Shown here piece by piece: positions 37,780 through 48,640 of a stretch of 64,000 nucleotides of DNA; position 1 is the stretch's first letter; every line of letters begins with the position of its first letter. The stretch comes from Istiophorus platypterus (lineage: Eukaryota > Chordata > Actinopteri > Istiophoriformes > Istiophoridae). Under the pieces are notes generated by a model. The model searched no databases. It worked only from the letters and a program-made list of their open reading frames with translations, and was not told the origin of the DNA. The stretch is from contig CM029118.1 of assembly GCA_016859345.1 (NCBI GenBank), forward strand, positions 31,163,501-31,227,500, in the 5' to 3' direction. Position numbers and translations under genes: made by a program.

Positions 37780-38453
37780 GTCTCTTCTTTTTCTTTCGGC
37801 TTTTCCCTTTAGGGGTCGCCACAGCGAATCAGTGTCCTCCATCTAACCCTGTCTTCTGCGTCCTCTTCACTCACACCAACTACCTTCATGTCCTCTTTCA
37901 CTACATCCATAAACCTCCTCTTTGGTCTTCCTCTAGGCCTCCTGCCTGGCAGTTCAAGACTCAGTATCCTTCTACCAATATATTCACTATCTCTTCTCAG
38001 GACATGTCCAAACCATCTCAGTCTGGCCTCTCTGACTTTATCTCCAAAACCTCTAACATGTGCTGTCCCTCTGATGTACTCATTCCTGATCCTATCCATC
38101 CTGGTCACTCCCAGAGAGAACCTCAACATCTTCATCTCTGCTACCTCCAGCTCTGCCTCCTGTCTTTTACTCAGTGGCACTGTCTCTAGACCAAACAGCA
38201 TCGCTGGTCTCACCACAGTTTTGTACACCTTTCCTTTCATTTTAGCTGAAACTCTTCTATCACACATCACACCTGACACTTTTCTCCACCCGTTCCAGCC
38301 TGCCTGCACACGCTTCTTCACCTCTTTTCCACACTCTCCATTGCCCTGGACTGTTGACCCTAAGTACTTAAAATCCTCCACCTTCTTTATCTCTTCTCCC
38401 TGTAACCTCACTCTTCCACTTGGATCCCTCTCGTTCACACACATGTACTCTGT
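37780..38453 (-). mobile_element. 5'-truncated RTE-type LINE with 16-bp target-site duplication
   Basis: The minus strand carries an uninterrupted frame from 38444 to 37809 (211 codons): VEDFKYLGSTVQGNGECGKE, VYKTVVRPAMLFGLETVPLS, EMKMLRFSLGVTRMDRIRNE, RLRWFGHVLRRDSEYIGRR, PGRRPRGRPKRRFMDVVKED. This is the C-terminal part of a fish non-LTR RT (thumb/connection region) present in many copies. The 3'UTR is only about 30 bases, ending in an AAG-type tail (reverse complement of CTTCTTTTTCTTTC at 37784-37797). The 16-bp word TGAGGCATTATATTGC flanks both sides (37764-37779 and 38454-38469). The catalytic RT palm and the endonuclease are lost by 5' truncation. Clade assignment (RTE-like) is from the short 3' end and sequence type. 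Confidence 0.88.
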
Positions 38454-38469
38454 TGAGGCATTATATTGC
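38454..38469 (+). repeat. target-site duplication, right copy
   Basis: TGAGGCATTATATTGC, identical to 37764-37779. The sequence resumes here as BEL/Pao remnant. Confidence 0.9.
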
Positions 38470-39158
38470 TATGCCGTGGAATGGTGTGTTCCCAAATACA
38501 CGGATATTCATTCTTTAGTCCACAATGTCATTGTTCCCATCATTGTTGTGACACCAAAGAAACCTCAAGTAGTCTCTGTGCTACTATTTTATAATGAAAC
38601 AATAGTACATGTGCTGGATGTCTGCTGTCATAGCAATTTTCTCTCATCTGAACCTTAATAGGACACCAAGCAGTTTTTTTATTTAAGTCTGGACCTTTGA
38701 GGAGGACAATGCTGAGTGAGAGCCCTTCATGCTGTACACTTAAATCAAGCACTATGCAGATCTTCTCTGGTATTTTGGGATTGTTTATGCAAATAGATGG
38801 CAAATAGAAACATTCTTTCCATGTTGAAGGACTGGGTCAATCTCAGCACATTGATTGTCTATGATTTTTTGCATGAACTGTTTGTGATGTGTTTTCATTT
38901 GAGGTTTCTTTTCTAGCATGTGACAAAGTGCTTTCAGTAATTTAAATGCATAGTCTCTGTTGTTTGCTGTCTCCTAGGACAACAAAATGGAAGGGGTGCA
39001 ACCCAGGTTTAAGTGACATATTGAAAAACTTCATCCACTATTTTTATGAACATGAGGTCTTTGATGGATGTAGTAGGCTGAAGATTTTTGTCAGAGCAGA
39101 TGAAGACTGAAGAGCTTGAGTTGTCTCTGCTGAGAGGCATGGCTGTATGGAAAACAGA

Positions 39159-39428
39159 TTAAGGTGGAGGACATGACTGAAATGAGACCCTTTGCATGGG
39201 ATCTTTCACATACATATGGCTACAGCAGGTTGTGAAATAGCTTGGACAACCATTTACCAGTACAGATTTTTCAAGAGCAGTGACTGAAGAGGGCCTGTGT
39301 TCTGTGCCAAGGCACACATCTCCTATCAACACCAAGCCAAGATCTAATTTCTTGGCAAAAGGGGCACCACTGGGTCCATTTCTCTGCCTACATATTTTGA
39401 GTATTCTCAGAATCTCTCTGCCCAACAA
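39159..39428 (-). pseudogene. BEL/Pao pol segment after the protease
   Basis: Encodes LGREILRILKICRQRNGPSG, then APFAKKLDLGLVLIGDVCLG, the conserved linker between protease and RT in BEL/Pao elements (typical form LLGRDxxRxHKVRxQxNGPxxAPxAQxLDLGWVxxGxVCLG). The usual W in DLGW is replaced by L. Confidence 0.8.
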
Positions 39429-39657
39429 GTATTTCTGTATTGGGATCTAGGGGAGGAATCTCACCAGCTATGTCTTATAGTTGGCTATGATGGAGAGCTG
39501 CATTGGGGGTTGGAATCTCTGACCTGCTTTTTGTGAGCTGTATGCATTCAACGAGAATGGAAAGAGTGATGCAGATCTTTTTATATAGTAACTCTTTTTA
39601 TATAGTAAAAACTGCATGCTCTCTTTCCAGCTGTTTCTATGCTGCCTGCACAGGTCT

Positions 39658-39978
39658 TTAAATTGTATGGAGATAGGGGGCTTTTGTCATGAACATGAAA
39701 ATCTCAAAGAACTCTGATTGTGCTAAAGACTTATTGCTCTGTTCATCAATGATCGTGCAAACCTTTGTAGTTGCCTCTACGGCCCTGGGGATACAAACTG
39801 ACAAAACGGATTTTTTTAAAGAAGCTATTGGACTCACCCCATCACCACATACATCTATGCACATTGATGTAACATCTTCTTGTGGCTGTCCTTCCCTTAC
39901 CCTCCCTGCTGTTTTCTGAGATGTGTGGAGATGTCTTAGCTTTCTGTGGTGATTGACCAGGGTGAAGGGTTTCAACAT
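39658..39978 (-). pseudogene. BEL/Pao gag end and aspartic protease frame (106 codons)
   Basis: Longest readable piece of the element's polyprotein. It runs from the spacer after the zinc knuckle (KLRHLHTSQKTAGRVREGQP) to the protease active-site region with IIDEQSNKSL, where the first D corresponds to the catalytic Asp of BEL-type proteases (usual form [LIV]-D-[DE]-QSN). It ends in a stop at 39658 shortly after EFFEIFMF. The pol frame resumes at about 39428. Confidence 0.75.
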
Positions 39979-41779
39979 GCTTATTGCTTTTGAAGTCTAC
40001 ATGTGTTATGGCTGCGCTACAGTTCTTGGCAATATGGGCAGTTAATGCACAACAACAGAAGCAATTGTCTTTCGAGTACTGCTTGCGGACTGGTAACAGT
40101 TTATCTCTGAGGTTCCTACATTTGCTTAATGAGTGAATCTTTTTGTGCAGGGGACAATACTGGTTTAGATCTTGTGTGTCTTCTTTTGGCTCACTGTTAT
40201 GGCTGGAGTAAGCTACTTGGGCTTCGTTGACTGAAAGGGGCTGACTTACATTATCTGGGGGATGCTTGGTGTGTTTCTCTTAACTGCTGTGGCAATAGGC
40301 TGAGACAGGGTGAAATTGAGATAATTTCCTGCCTTTTTTTTATTGTGAATGAAGTCCACAAATACACAGAATGGAGGGAAGGACACCTTAAGTTGTTTCA
40401 GTTGGGAGCCATAAAACATCCAATTTTCCTGCAAGTTGTATGGAAACCTATCCACAATTGGAGCCACTCCCCAGCTGTGTCCAGATATGCCAGCCCTGTG
40501 AAGAATTCATCTTGTTTTACAGTGTACAGCTCTTGGAGGAGGTCTGCTAGCTCAAGCAGCTTTGCTGATTCTTTTTTCAATTTTTTTTTTGGAAAACTAT
40601 CTACTCTGGCAAAAAAGGGCTGTCTCTCTGGCTTCAGGCATGCCATAGCGCTCTTCAAGGTGCTGCCAGATCATACTGAGCCCACCATGTGGATCTCTGA
40701 TGTAGGCTGCTTTTATCCCACGTGTTTGTTCTGATGACTCCTTCCCTAACCTTTTAGTCAGGAAATCAGTTTCCTCTATTACAATCAGGCCAAGGCTGTC
40801 ATTGGCTTTGGAGAATGAAGACTTCCATAGCCAGTAGTTCTCTGTTTTGTTGTCAAACTTTGTCAGCCCAGTGGAGACCAGCTGACTTCTTGCGATGAAT
40901 GTGATGAGATCCGTGGTTGCAGGGCTATAAAAGCTTTGGACACAGGTGCGGTAAACAGGTCACTTAACATGTGGATTAGGGTTAGGCAATGAACTGGCCT
41001 TTGCTCCTTGCCGTGCTTTGTTGCTGGTATGGATCAGTTCATGACATGATCTTGCAGATGGCATTAGTTACATATGTGGCTTTGTACATGGTGACGAGCT
41101 GCTGTGTAAGTGTGTTATTCAATTCTATTTTTATTTGCTCTCTTTATCAGATCCTGTTTGCAATGAAACATCTTTATTTCATAACTCTGATCCTGGCTTC
41201 CCAAAGCTATGGTCATTATGAAATTCTGCTTGAAGGGTTGTTGCTTCTGCCATTGCAGCCTCAATTTATTCCTGGCATTGTAGTGCTTCTAATTTGATTT
41301 CCAGTTTTGCTTTCGAACTTTCCATTCCATTTCTTTTTGGGAAAAGGCAGCTCTGGCACAGGCTGCTTGCACTTTGGCTCTTGCAGTTGCTAGTACTGCA
41401 ATCTTAATTGAACTGCGGGTTGATGTTCAGGAAGATGATGAGCAGAAGGACAAGGATGAAAAATCCCTGCGATCTGACTTCCAGTTCTCGCACCTCCACT
41501 TCAGCGTGGGCTTAGGAATCATAAGTGTTGGGCTGTGTTTCATTTTCCGTGACTTATGGTGGTATGGAGCAGGAGAGTAACGTTAGCCAGATGAACTGTT
41601 TGCTAGCTACTTGATACAGTGGTCTCTCCTCTTGACAGGTGAGGGTCTGCCCATTTACTGAACTCGTCTCAGTAAAATTAAGCTTTAGCTCTCCAGCAAG
41701 CTAAAATCTTAGGCTAGGCAAGCCACCTAAACTTTGGATGGAGGCGACAGATTTGCATTTGATAACTTCAGGGCTCTGA

Positions 41780-43630
41780 CTGAGAGTGCTCTGTTACCTC
41801 TGATACCAATTTTTCCTCAATCACAGAAACATTAGAAACAGCTGTAAAACCAGATATATACTTAGACATTTTCTCTCCCATTGACCTTCACCTACTAACT
41901 TCAATGATCTCTTCATCTAAACCATCAGCCTGTCTCTTAGACCTCATCCCAACCAGGCTGCTTAAGGAAGTTCTACTCTTAGTTAGCACTTCTGTATTAG
42001 ACATAATCAATCTTTCCTTATTATCAGGCTATGTACTCCAGTCCTTTAAGAGAGCTGTAATTAAACCTCTCCTTAAAAAGCCTTCCCTCGATCCAGATGT
42101 TTTAGCCAACTACAGACCCATATCTAACCTTCTCTTTCTCTCTAAGATCCTTGAGAAAGCTGTCGCCAAACAGTTGTCTGACTTTTTACATAACAATAGT
42201 TTATTTGTGGATTTTCAGTCAGGATTGAATCATGCATGGAGACAGCACTGTTGAAGATTATGAATGATCTACTAACCGCATCAGATAAAGGACTTGTCTC
42301 TGTACTTGTTCTGTTAGATCTGTTCTGTTAGTGCTGCATTTGACACTATTGACTATCAAATCCTGATTTGATGGTCAACTACAGAGACTGGAGCATATTA
42401 TTTGCATCAAAGGACTCGCTCTTAGCTGGTTTAAGTCCTATTTATCAGACCCTTTACTTGAGTGCGCATTAACAATAAATCCTGCATCTACTCAAAAGTT
42501 AGTCCCGGAGTTCCACAAGGTTCTGTGCTCGGTACGGTTCTATTCACCATATATATGCTTCTCTTAGGCAATATTATCAGGAAAAATTCCATAAACTTCC
42601 ATTGTTATGCAGATGACACCCAATTGTACCTATCAATGAAGCCTGACGAAACCAATCAGTTAGCTAAACTTTCAGCATGTCTTAGGGACATAAAGATCTG
42701 GATGACAAGGAACTTCCTACTATTGAACTGAGATAAAACTGAAGTTATTCCACTTGGCCCGCAACACCTCAAAAACACATTATCTAATGACATGCTTACT
42801 CTAGATGGCATTGCTCTGGCCTCTAGCACCACCGTTAGGAATCTTGGAGGTTTCTTTGATCAGGACAAGTCCTTTAACTCCCACATGAAACAAACTACAA
42901 GGACTGACTTTTTTCACCTACATGATATCACAAAAATCAGGCACATCCTCTCTCAAAATGATGCAGAAAAACTTTTACATGCTTTTGTTACTTCTAGGCT
43001 TGATTATTGCAACTCCCTGTCCCAATAAAACATTAAATAGTCTCCAGCTGATTCAGAATGCTGCTGCGAGAGTATTGACAAGAGCCAGAAAGAGAGATCA
43101 TATATCTCCTGTGTTAGCTTCTCTGTATTGGCTCCCTGTGAAATCCAGAATACAATTTAAAATCCGCCTCTTCACCTACAAAGCCCTTAATGTCCAGACA
43201 CCATCCTACCTGAAAGAGCTCATAGTACCTTACTATCCCAGTAGAACACTTCACTCCCAGAATACAGGTCTACTTGTGGTTCCTAGAGTCTCCTCAAGCA
43301 GAATTGGAGGCAGAGCTTTCAGTTATCAGGCTTCTCTGTTGTGGAACAATCTTCCAGTTTGGGTCCAGGAGGTAGACGCCCACTTCACATTTAAGAGTCG
43401 GCTTAAATTCTTCCTCTTTGTTATAGCTTATGGTTAGAACTGGCTCATTATGAGCTCGAGCCATCCCCTCACTATGAGCCAGGATCTGTTCAACGTTTCT
43501 ACTTGTTAAATGGGAGTTTTTCGTTGCCACTGTCGTTAAGTGCTTGCACATGGGGAAATGTCGTGTCACTGTAAATAATAACTAAGAACAGTCCGGTCTA
43601 GACCTGCTCTATATGAAAAGTGCCCTGAGC
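41780..43630 (+). mobile_element. L2-type LINE reverse transcriptase, degraded, with 3' end
   Basis: Pieces of one RT in order. 41904-42254 has SACLLDLIPTRLLKEVL, FKRAVIKPLLKKPSLDPDVL, then ANYRPISNLLFLSKILEK (RT blocks 1-2, NYRPIS). 42255-42350 has VLVLLDL…AAFDTIDYQ in a shifted frame (block A Asp). 42462-42731 has KVSPGVPQGSVLGTVLF and CYADDTQLYLSMKPDE (YADD catalytic Asp pair intact). 42792-43028 has LDGIALASSTTVRNLG and ASRLDYCNSL-like blocks. 42922-43437 has QLIQNAAARVLTRARKRDHI, SLYWLPVKSRIQFKIRLFTY and KAFSYQASLLWNNLP-like blocks. It ends at the L2-type tail CTATATGAAAAGTGCCCTGA (about 43610). At least four frame breaks make it inactive; the endonuclease is missing. Confidence 0.88.
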
Positions 43631-44165
43631 TTTATGTGCAACAGGGGACCAGCAGATGGTAGGATTTGTTTTGCTGTGTGCTGAGAACCTGTTACGGGAA
43701 TCTGATTTGCTCGGGTTATGCTGCAGGAAATTTTGTGACATCCAGTTTTTGATATCACGATGGCAGTGATGTAGTACAGTCAGTATGCTGGGATCAGTGG
43801 CTCTAATGCACAAGTACATCTGATTGTCATAAATATAATAATGAAGGTAAACACATGTCTATCAACTATTGTTTACTTTCGTTATAATGCCAATGTCTGC
43901 ACATGTCCGTGGGGAAGCCTGCACAAAGAAAATAAAATACAGGGACACCATATTTTACAGGAACAACACATGACTTGGGATTGTTAATGGAGACACAGAA
44001 CCTCCAGATATTCCTACCCAGTGCCTCAATCTGTCGAACAGACTGTTGTGATAGACAATTTCAAAGGCAGCACTGAGGTCAAGAAGAACAAGAACTGAGC
44101 AAAAGGTTAAAAAAAGAAATCCTGTAGTGTTACATAAAGCTGGGCTGTTTATCTGGAGCAATGCT
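43631..44165 (-). mobile_element. second LINE RT fragment, opposite strand (L2-type)
   Basis: On the minus strand 44161-43955 reads FCSVLVLLDLSAAFEIVYHN then SLFDRLRHWVGISG (RT block A; the usual form is DLSAAFDTVDH, here the second Asp is changed). 43819-43640 reads YLCIRATDPSILTVLHHCHR, DIKNWMSQNFLQHNPSKS (region just after YADD). The YADD motif lies in a lost interval. It abuts the + strand LINE tail to tail. Confidence 0.8.
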
Positions 44166-45224
44166 GCCCATGAAGGTTAATTACAACTCTAACCTTTCTA
44201 CCCTCCCTCTCTACCTCCCTCTATTGTCCCTCACCTTCCTTGTCTGTTCACTTTATTCGATCTTGGTCATTCCTAAGGCACAAAGGAACAGCAGGATTCA
44301 AGCTTGATGGGACAGACAACCCTTCTCTACATGTTCTCAACTGAATGACTTTCCTCTTTCCATCTTTCCCTTATCTTCAGCTTCTATCCCTTGACCATTA
44401 TGTTTCCTTTTTCTTCTCCTCTTCTGCCTCCTCTAGCCCACCTATTTACAATCCCTCAATCCCTTTATTGTCATTAATTTTTTTACCTCCTCTCTTTTCT
44501 CTTCTGGCCACACCAACTTATTGTCTCAGGGAGCAATAACATTTGTTTATGAGTTTGTGTGTGTGTGTGTGTGTGTGTATGTGTGTGTGAATGAATTAGT
44601 TACAGTCCTCTTTATCACTCCATCTAGGGGCAGCTCTAAAGCGCTGCAATTTTTGCACATCTTCAGTAGGAATCTTTACCTCATCTCCCTCCCTCCTGTT
44701 GTTCTTGGTAGCACAAATTTTTGGTTATGTTGTGTGAGAAACCCTTGCTTTTTTTTATTAATAAAATGTAAAATTTACCCAAAATGGATGGTAACATACA
44801 TCAAAAGAGAGTTTCCCTCTGTTTTTCCTGTTTTCAGCAGGTTTTTGTGTTAAAGAATTATTTTCAATATGGTGTTTCACTTATTTTGTTAATATATCAT
44901 TCAGATATCAAATTACAGATCACACAGTGATGTAAGTTATTAGTGTAACATTTGTGCTGCACAAGGTCACGTTAAAAGGATTTAGCCCTTCTGTAGTTGT
45001 GAGAGATAGGGTATCAGTACATTTAATTAAAGTTCATGCTGGGACAGATGGAGCTCATTAACCTCGGTTGGCAGTCCATCTTTGAGAGTAAACCCAAAAG
45101 GAAATATTAGTCTGGCAAAGGAAATAGGCACCGCCTGAGGTGCAGATCACCAATAACTAAGCTTCCTGCTGTGGTGCTACAGGGCAGTGAAAATGTAAAT
45201 TGTGCAACGGGACACAAGCAACAC
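44166..45224. other. no gene; pyrimidine-rich sequence and a (TG)n run at 44555-44588
   Basis: 44190-44520 is CCCTC/CTTTCC-rich with no motif. The rest is AT-rich. Confidence 0.4.
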
Positions 45225-45955
45225 AAGCAACATCAACCAATACACTTCCCAATGGTAAGACTATCATTGAGACATTGAATGTATGCACTCTTTATACATG
45301 CAGAAAGACTAAACAGCTTACCCATGACCTTGCCAGATACAAGCGGGACATCCTGGCTGAAGATTCTTGGATGGGATTTGGTGAGACCATGAGGAGAGTT
45401 ATGAGATGTGTTACAGTGGAGATGACAAAAAAACATCAACATGCAGTTCGCTTCACTGTCAGCAAGGACAGAAGGAACTCTTGTCATCAGCTGTCCAGTC
45501 AGCAACAGAATTATCTCTATTTGTATTGCTGCACTGCCATACAACATCACCCTCATTTAAGTGTAAACCCCCACATCAGACTACAAAGACAAGTTAGTGG
45601 AAGAATTCTATGATGAGCTGGAAGAAACCACTAAGAAGATTCCAAATAAAGACCTTACCAATGTCATTAGTGACTGGAATACCAAAGCGGGTTATAATGA
45701 GTTGGCAGGAGTAGTTGGACTTCTGGATCAGGGGAGACCAATTATTGTGGACTGAGACTCCTGGAGTTCACCAATAGCCATAAGATCAACCCTGGCCAAC
45801 ATACTGTTCCCGCCCCAAAACCTTCTGAACAACCTGGAATGCCCCCAATGGCAAGACACACCTGGATTGACTTCATCCTCTTCATCCTCACATTCTAATC
45901 TAGCATCAACAAAGGCAAGACTGGAACCTTCCCTGGAACTGACATTTGCTTACAC
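45225..45955 (+). mobile_element. RTE-type LINE endonuclease remnant (craniofacial development protein 2-like)
   Basis: The frame starting near 45255 reads KTIIETLNVCTLYTCRKTKQLTHDLARYKRDI, then with frameshifts DSWMGFGET, KHQHAVRFTVSKD, PHNITLI-like, QVSGRIL/EEFYDELEETTKKIPNKD, NVISDWNTKAGYNE, GLRLLEFTNSHKI and HTWIDFILF. This is the order of the APE-type endonuclease of RTE/BovB LINEs (metal-binding and G-D-x-N-A-K-V blocks, here SDWNTKA). Fish annotations often name such proteins 'craniofacial development protein 2-like'. Stops and shifts make it inactive. No RT follows. Confidence 0.8.
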
Positions 45956-46924
45956 CCGTGTGTGACCTACTTGTTTTACCTGTTTAAACCATGAGTAAGA
46001 CTGAGGGTATGACATGTGTGAATATTTGAATGGGGTGCAGGAGGGAGGAGAGGCAGCAAAGCACAATATGGGATACAGGTACCATTTGTATGCAGCTGGA
46101 TGTGAAAACAATGTGACAGAAATGACACCTGTCTGGAGCAATTTATGATTTGATGTTTTTAATTTTGAATTAAGTAAGAATTGACATCATTAAATTAAGT
46201 TTATAGTGCAGCTGTGTGTGCTCATTCTTTTTCTGAGTATTTTCAAAAATGTTGGCTCAACAATGAATCAACAGGGATACTCATCAGTCTAAATGGCATG
46301 CTGTGTGTTTTAACTGTGCACCTTGAAGTACTCCACAGTCTGCTGTAGGTTTGACTTCTTTTCCCATTAATTCTCAATACCAAACATAAACAGTCCAGTC
46401 AGTCAGTTTCAATTAGAGAGCCCGTTGGTCACAAAACACAGTGGGTGAACCCTGTCTTCTAGAAATTGCGTTCATGTGCTGGTAAACTGTCTGCTCTATT
46501 ATGGTGTGGTTGCAAAAGTCATGCTTAAATGTGCTGGATCAGAGGCATGGTGCATTGGACAGCGACAAGTGGATACTGTACTGAAAGACTGGATATTTTG
46601 GCAGAAAACAAATACGTGGTCTGTGACATTTTACAAATACATTCAGTAGCAATGTATTTGCAAATTGTCAAATATCAAAATGAAGAGCTTATCCTCAATA
46701 GGTTAATAGAAAACATAATCCAGTCACAATAACATTTCCTTAAAAATGTATGCATTGCATCTGTGTGCACCTGTATGGATTTCCCAAGGTGCCATCATGT
46801 AAAATGTAGCATATTTCACTCCATCTGGCTAGGAGAAAACTGGAAAGTGACGATGGATATAAAAGGGTTGCATGTATTCCATAATTTGGCCAACCTTCAT
46901 TTTAGGTATAAAGACATTATATTT
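45956..46924. other. no recognisable feature
   Basis: Unique-looking sequence; short frames only. Confidence 0.4.
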
Positions 46925-47390
46925 TCTGTTTCATTTTGGAGTCACTACATCCCACTTGTTGCAGATTCTATTTCCTGCCCTCATGTGTTCCCTGTTAGTG
47001 TGGTTTTATGCCCTACCCTAATGTGTTGCACCATGTCTCATTGCCTCCCCTCTCTGAGTGTATTTAGTACCTGTGCTCCCTTCCATCTGTGCCAGTTCAT
47101 TTTTGTTCCTTGGTGACAAACCTTCCAGTCTTTTTCCCTTGCAATTTCTCTACAGAAGTACCTGTCTAGTAGTTTCTGCTCTTGCTAGTTTTTCTTTCCT
47201 TACCTTTACGTCATCCCTTTTGGTTTTATCTGCCATAGTGTTTTTCCTACCCATAGGGTTTTTCCTTCCGACCCAGTCAAGAAACCCTGACTTCTGGAAT
47301 GTTTCTGTCTTTTGTGCTTGTGAGTAATTATTCTAGTGGTTTCAGGGTTTACATATCCAAATAAAGACTTCGTCTTTACTCCTATTAATT
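46925..47390 (+). repeat. unclassified dispersed repeat, copy 2 (possibly LTR/3'UTR of a retroelement)
   Basis: The first 200 bases match 27371-27530. It continues with pyrimidine-rich DNA and ends near CCAAATAAAGACTTCGTCTTTACTC (47358-47382), a poly(A)-signal-like AATAAA followed by a short inverted repeat. This composition resembles fish LTR-element 3' ends. Family unknown. Confidence 0.5.
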
Positions 47391-48324
47391 AATTGACAAG
47401 TAAATAGTTTTATTTTCATGTCTGGCCATTTATGATTCATACCTCGTGGAATTATGCAGACACATTAATAACAACAACAAAAAAATAAATCATTCTAGTA
47501 TATTAACCTAAAAAGCATCTAACAGCACAATCCACTTAACTCAAACTAACGTTAATTACCTGTCCTGTAAAGTCCCAGGAGATATCCAGATATGGAATTT
47601 AAATAAATGTTTGGTGCTGCTGCAAAATTTTACTTTACCTTTCCATTACCTTCATCACTTGTAAGAGTGCTACACCAAAGATGTTTAAGTTTGTTCACCC
47701 CAAATACTAATCCACACACTTAGTTAGCAATCTTTAAGGTTTTGGAGAAGGCCCACAGTTAATATAAATCAAAGTTAATTTATTTTTTATTTATAGCATT
47801 AAACCACCAAATTTATGTCTAAAGTAGGCATAGTGGTCAGGATAAGTATACACTCACCTGCATGTTCGGACGCTTTAATATAAGCTGACACTTGTGCACA
47901 GATAAAACAGTCCAGTATTTCTCACAGTTCTCAAGGGTATGAAACTGAAAGAAGCTGCTGATGCATTTTCTCAAGAGTGCTCACCATAATGTCATAGTCA
48001 GTCATGTGGCTTTCATTGTCCTATTTGTGATTGGTAAAGTTTAGGATATGAGTCTGTCAGGGGCAGATGCTGGGCCCTGCCTCATCCACCAAATAAAAGG
48101 AAGCAACAACAGGAAAAAAGTAAGGCCTACGACCTTTCTTTAGCATAGGCAAACAATGGCACTCATTATGTATACGTAGCTGCTATAGCTGTATATACTG
48201 TATTAAAAGCTTGGTGATTAATTCACTTTCACATAACACCAAAAACTTTCTCTCCTCCAGCAGGATACATGTATCTTATCTAATGCACACCTGCCTAGCT
48301 ACATTGCTACATTAGCAGAGGGGC
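47391..48324. other. no recognisable feature
   Basis: AT-rich sequence, no frame or repeat identified. Confidence 0.4.
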
Positions 48325-48640
48325 TCTAGGTATGGGGATGTTGGTCTGTCAGTTATGGGATTGATTTACATGAAACTTTGTACAGACATTTATGGTTCCT
48401 AACAGATCAAACCTCCTAACTTTAGGGATCCTCTGACCTTTCATCTAGCACTAACAAAGTGTAATTTTTTCCAATAAATTGGTTTATAATAAAATGCCTG
48501 CAAAGGAACACAGCCTCACCTGTGTTTACTGCCAATTTGCAAATGTTAGCAAATGTGCTAAAGCGCTCATAATGTAAACATCAGGATGTTAGCAGACACG
48601 TGTTAGAATTTAGCTAAAACGTATTCAGGTAAATTGTGCG
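48325..48640 (+). repeat. acanthomorph dispersed repeat, copy 2 (shorter)
   Basis: Shares ATGAAACTTTGTACAGACAT, TTTATGGTTCCTA, GATCCTCTGACCTTTCATCT, CAAATGTTAGCAAATGTGCT and CATCAGGATGTTAGCA with the consensus of the repeat at 34380-35090. Contains the GTTAGCA-rich 3' half typical of this family. Confidence 0.7.

Larger units (their letters stand above)
36830..41600 (-). mobile_element. BEL/Pao LTR retrotransposon remnant (gag-protease-RT), interrupted by an RTE insertion
   Basis: Read on the minus strand from 41600 downward. A Lys/Glu/Ala-rich coiled-coil gag start lies near 41200-41450. A gag block follows at 40658-40398 (KLLELADLLQELYTVKQDEF, LAYLDTAGEW), then IVDRFPYNLQENW at 40467-40246. 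A CCHC-like knuckle (C-x2-C-x5-H-x4-C, context CPLHKKIHSLSKCRNL) is at about 40150-40020. The aspartic protease motif IIDEQSNKSLAQSEFF is near 39700-39760. LGREILRILKICRQRNGPSG and KKLDLGLVLIGDVCLGTEHR follow at 39428-39300. Decayed RT is downstream to about 36850 (…DILLAQGSG near 37240-37300). The order gag-PR-RT and these motifs define BEL/Pao. Stops and frameshifts make it inactive; LTRs were not identified. Confidence 0.85.

Noticed and set aside
37888..38658. 256-codon + strand frame
   Set aside because: Shadow of the minus-strand RTE frame; the minus strand gives a clear RT C-terminus.
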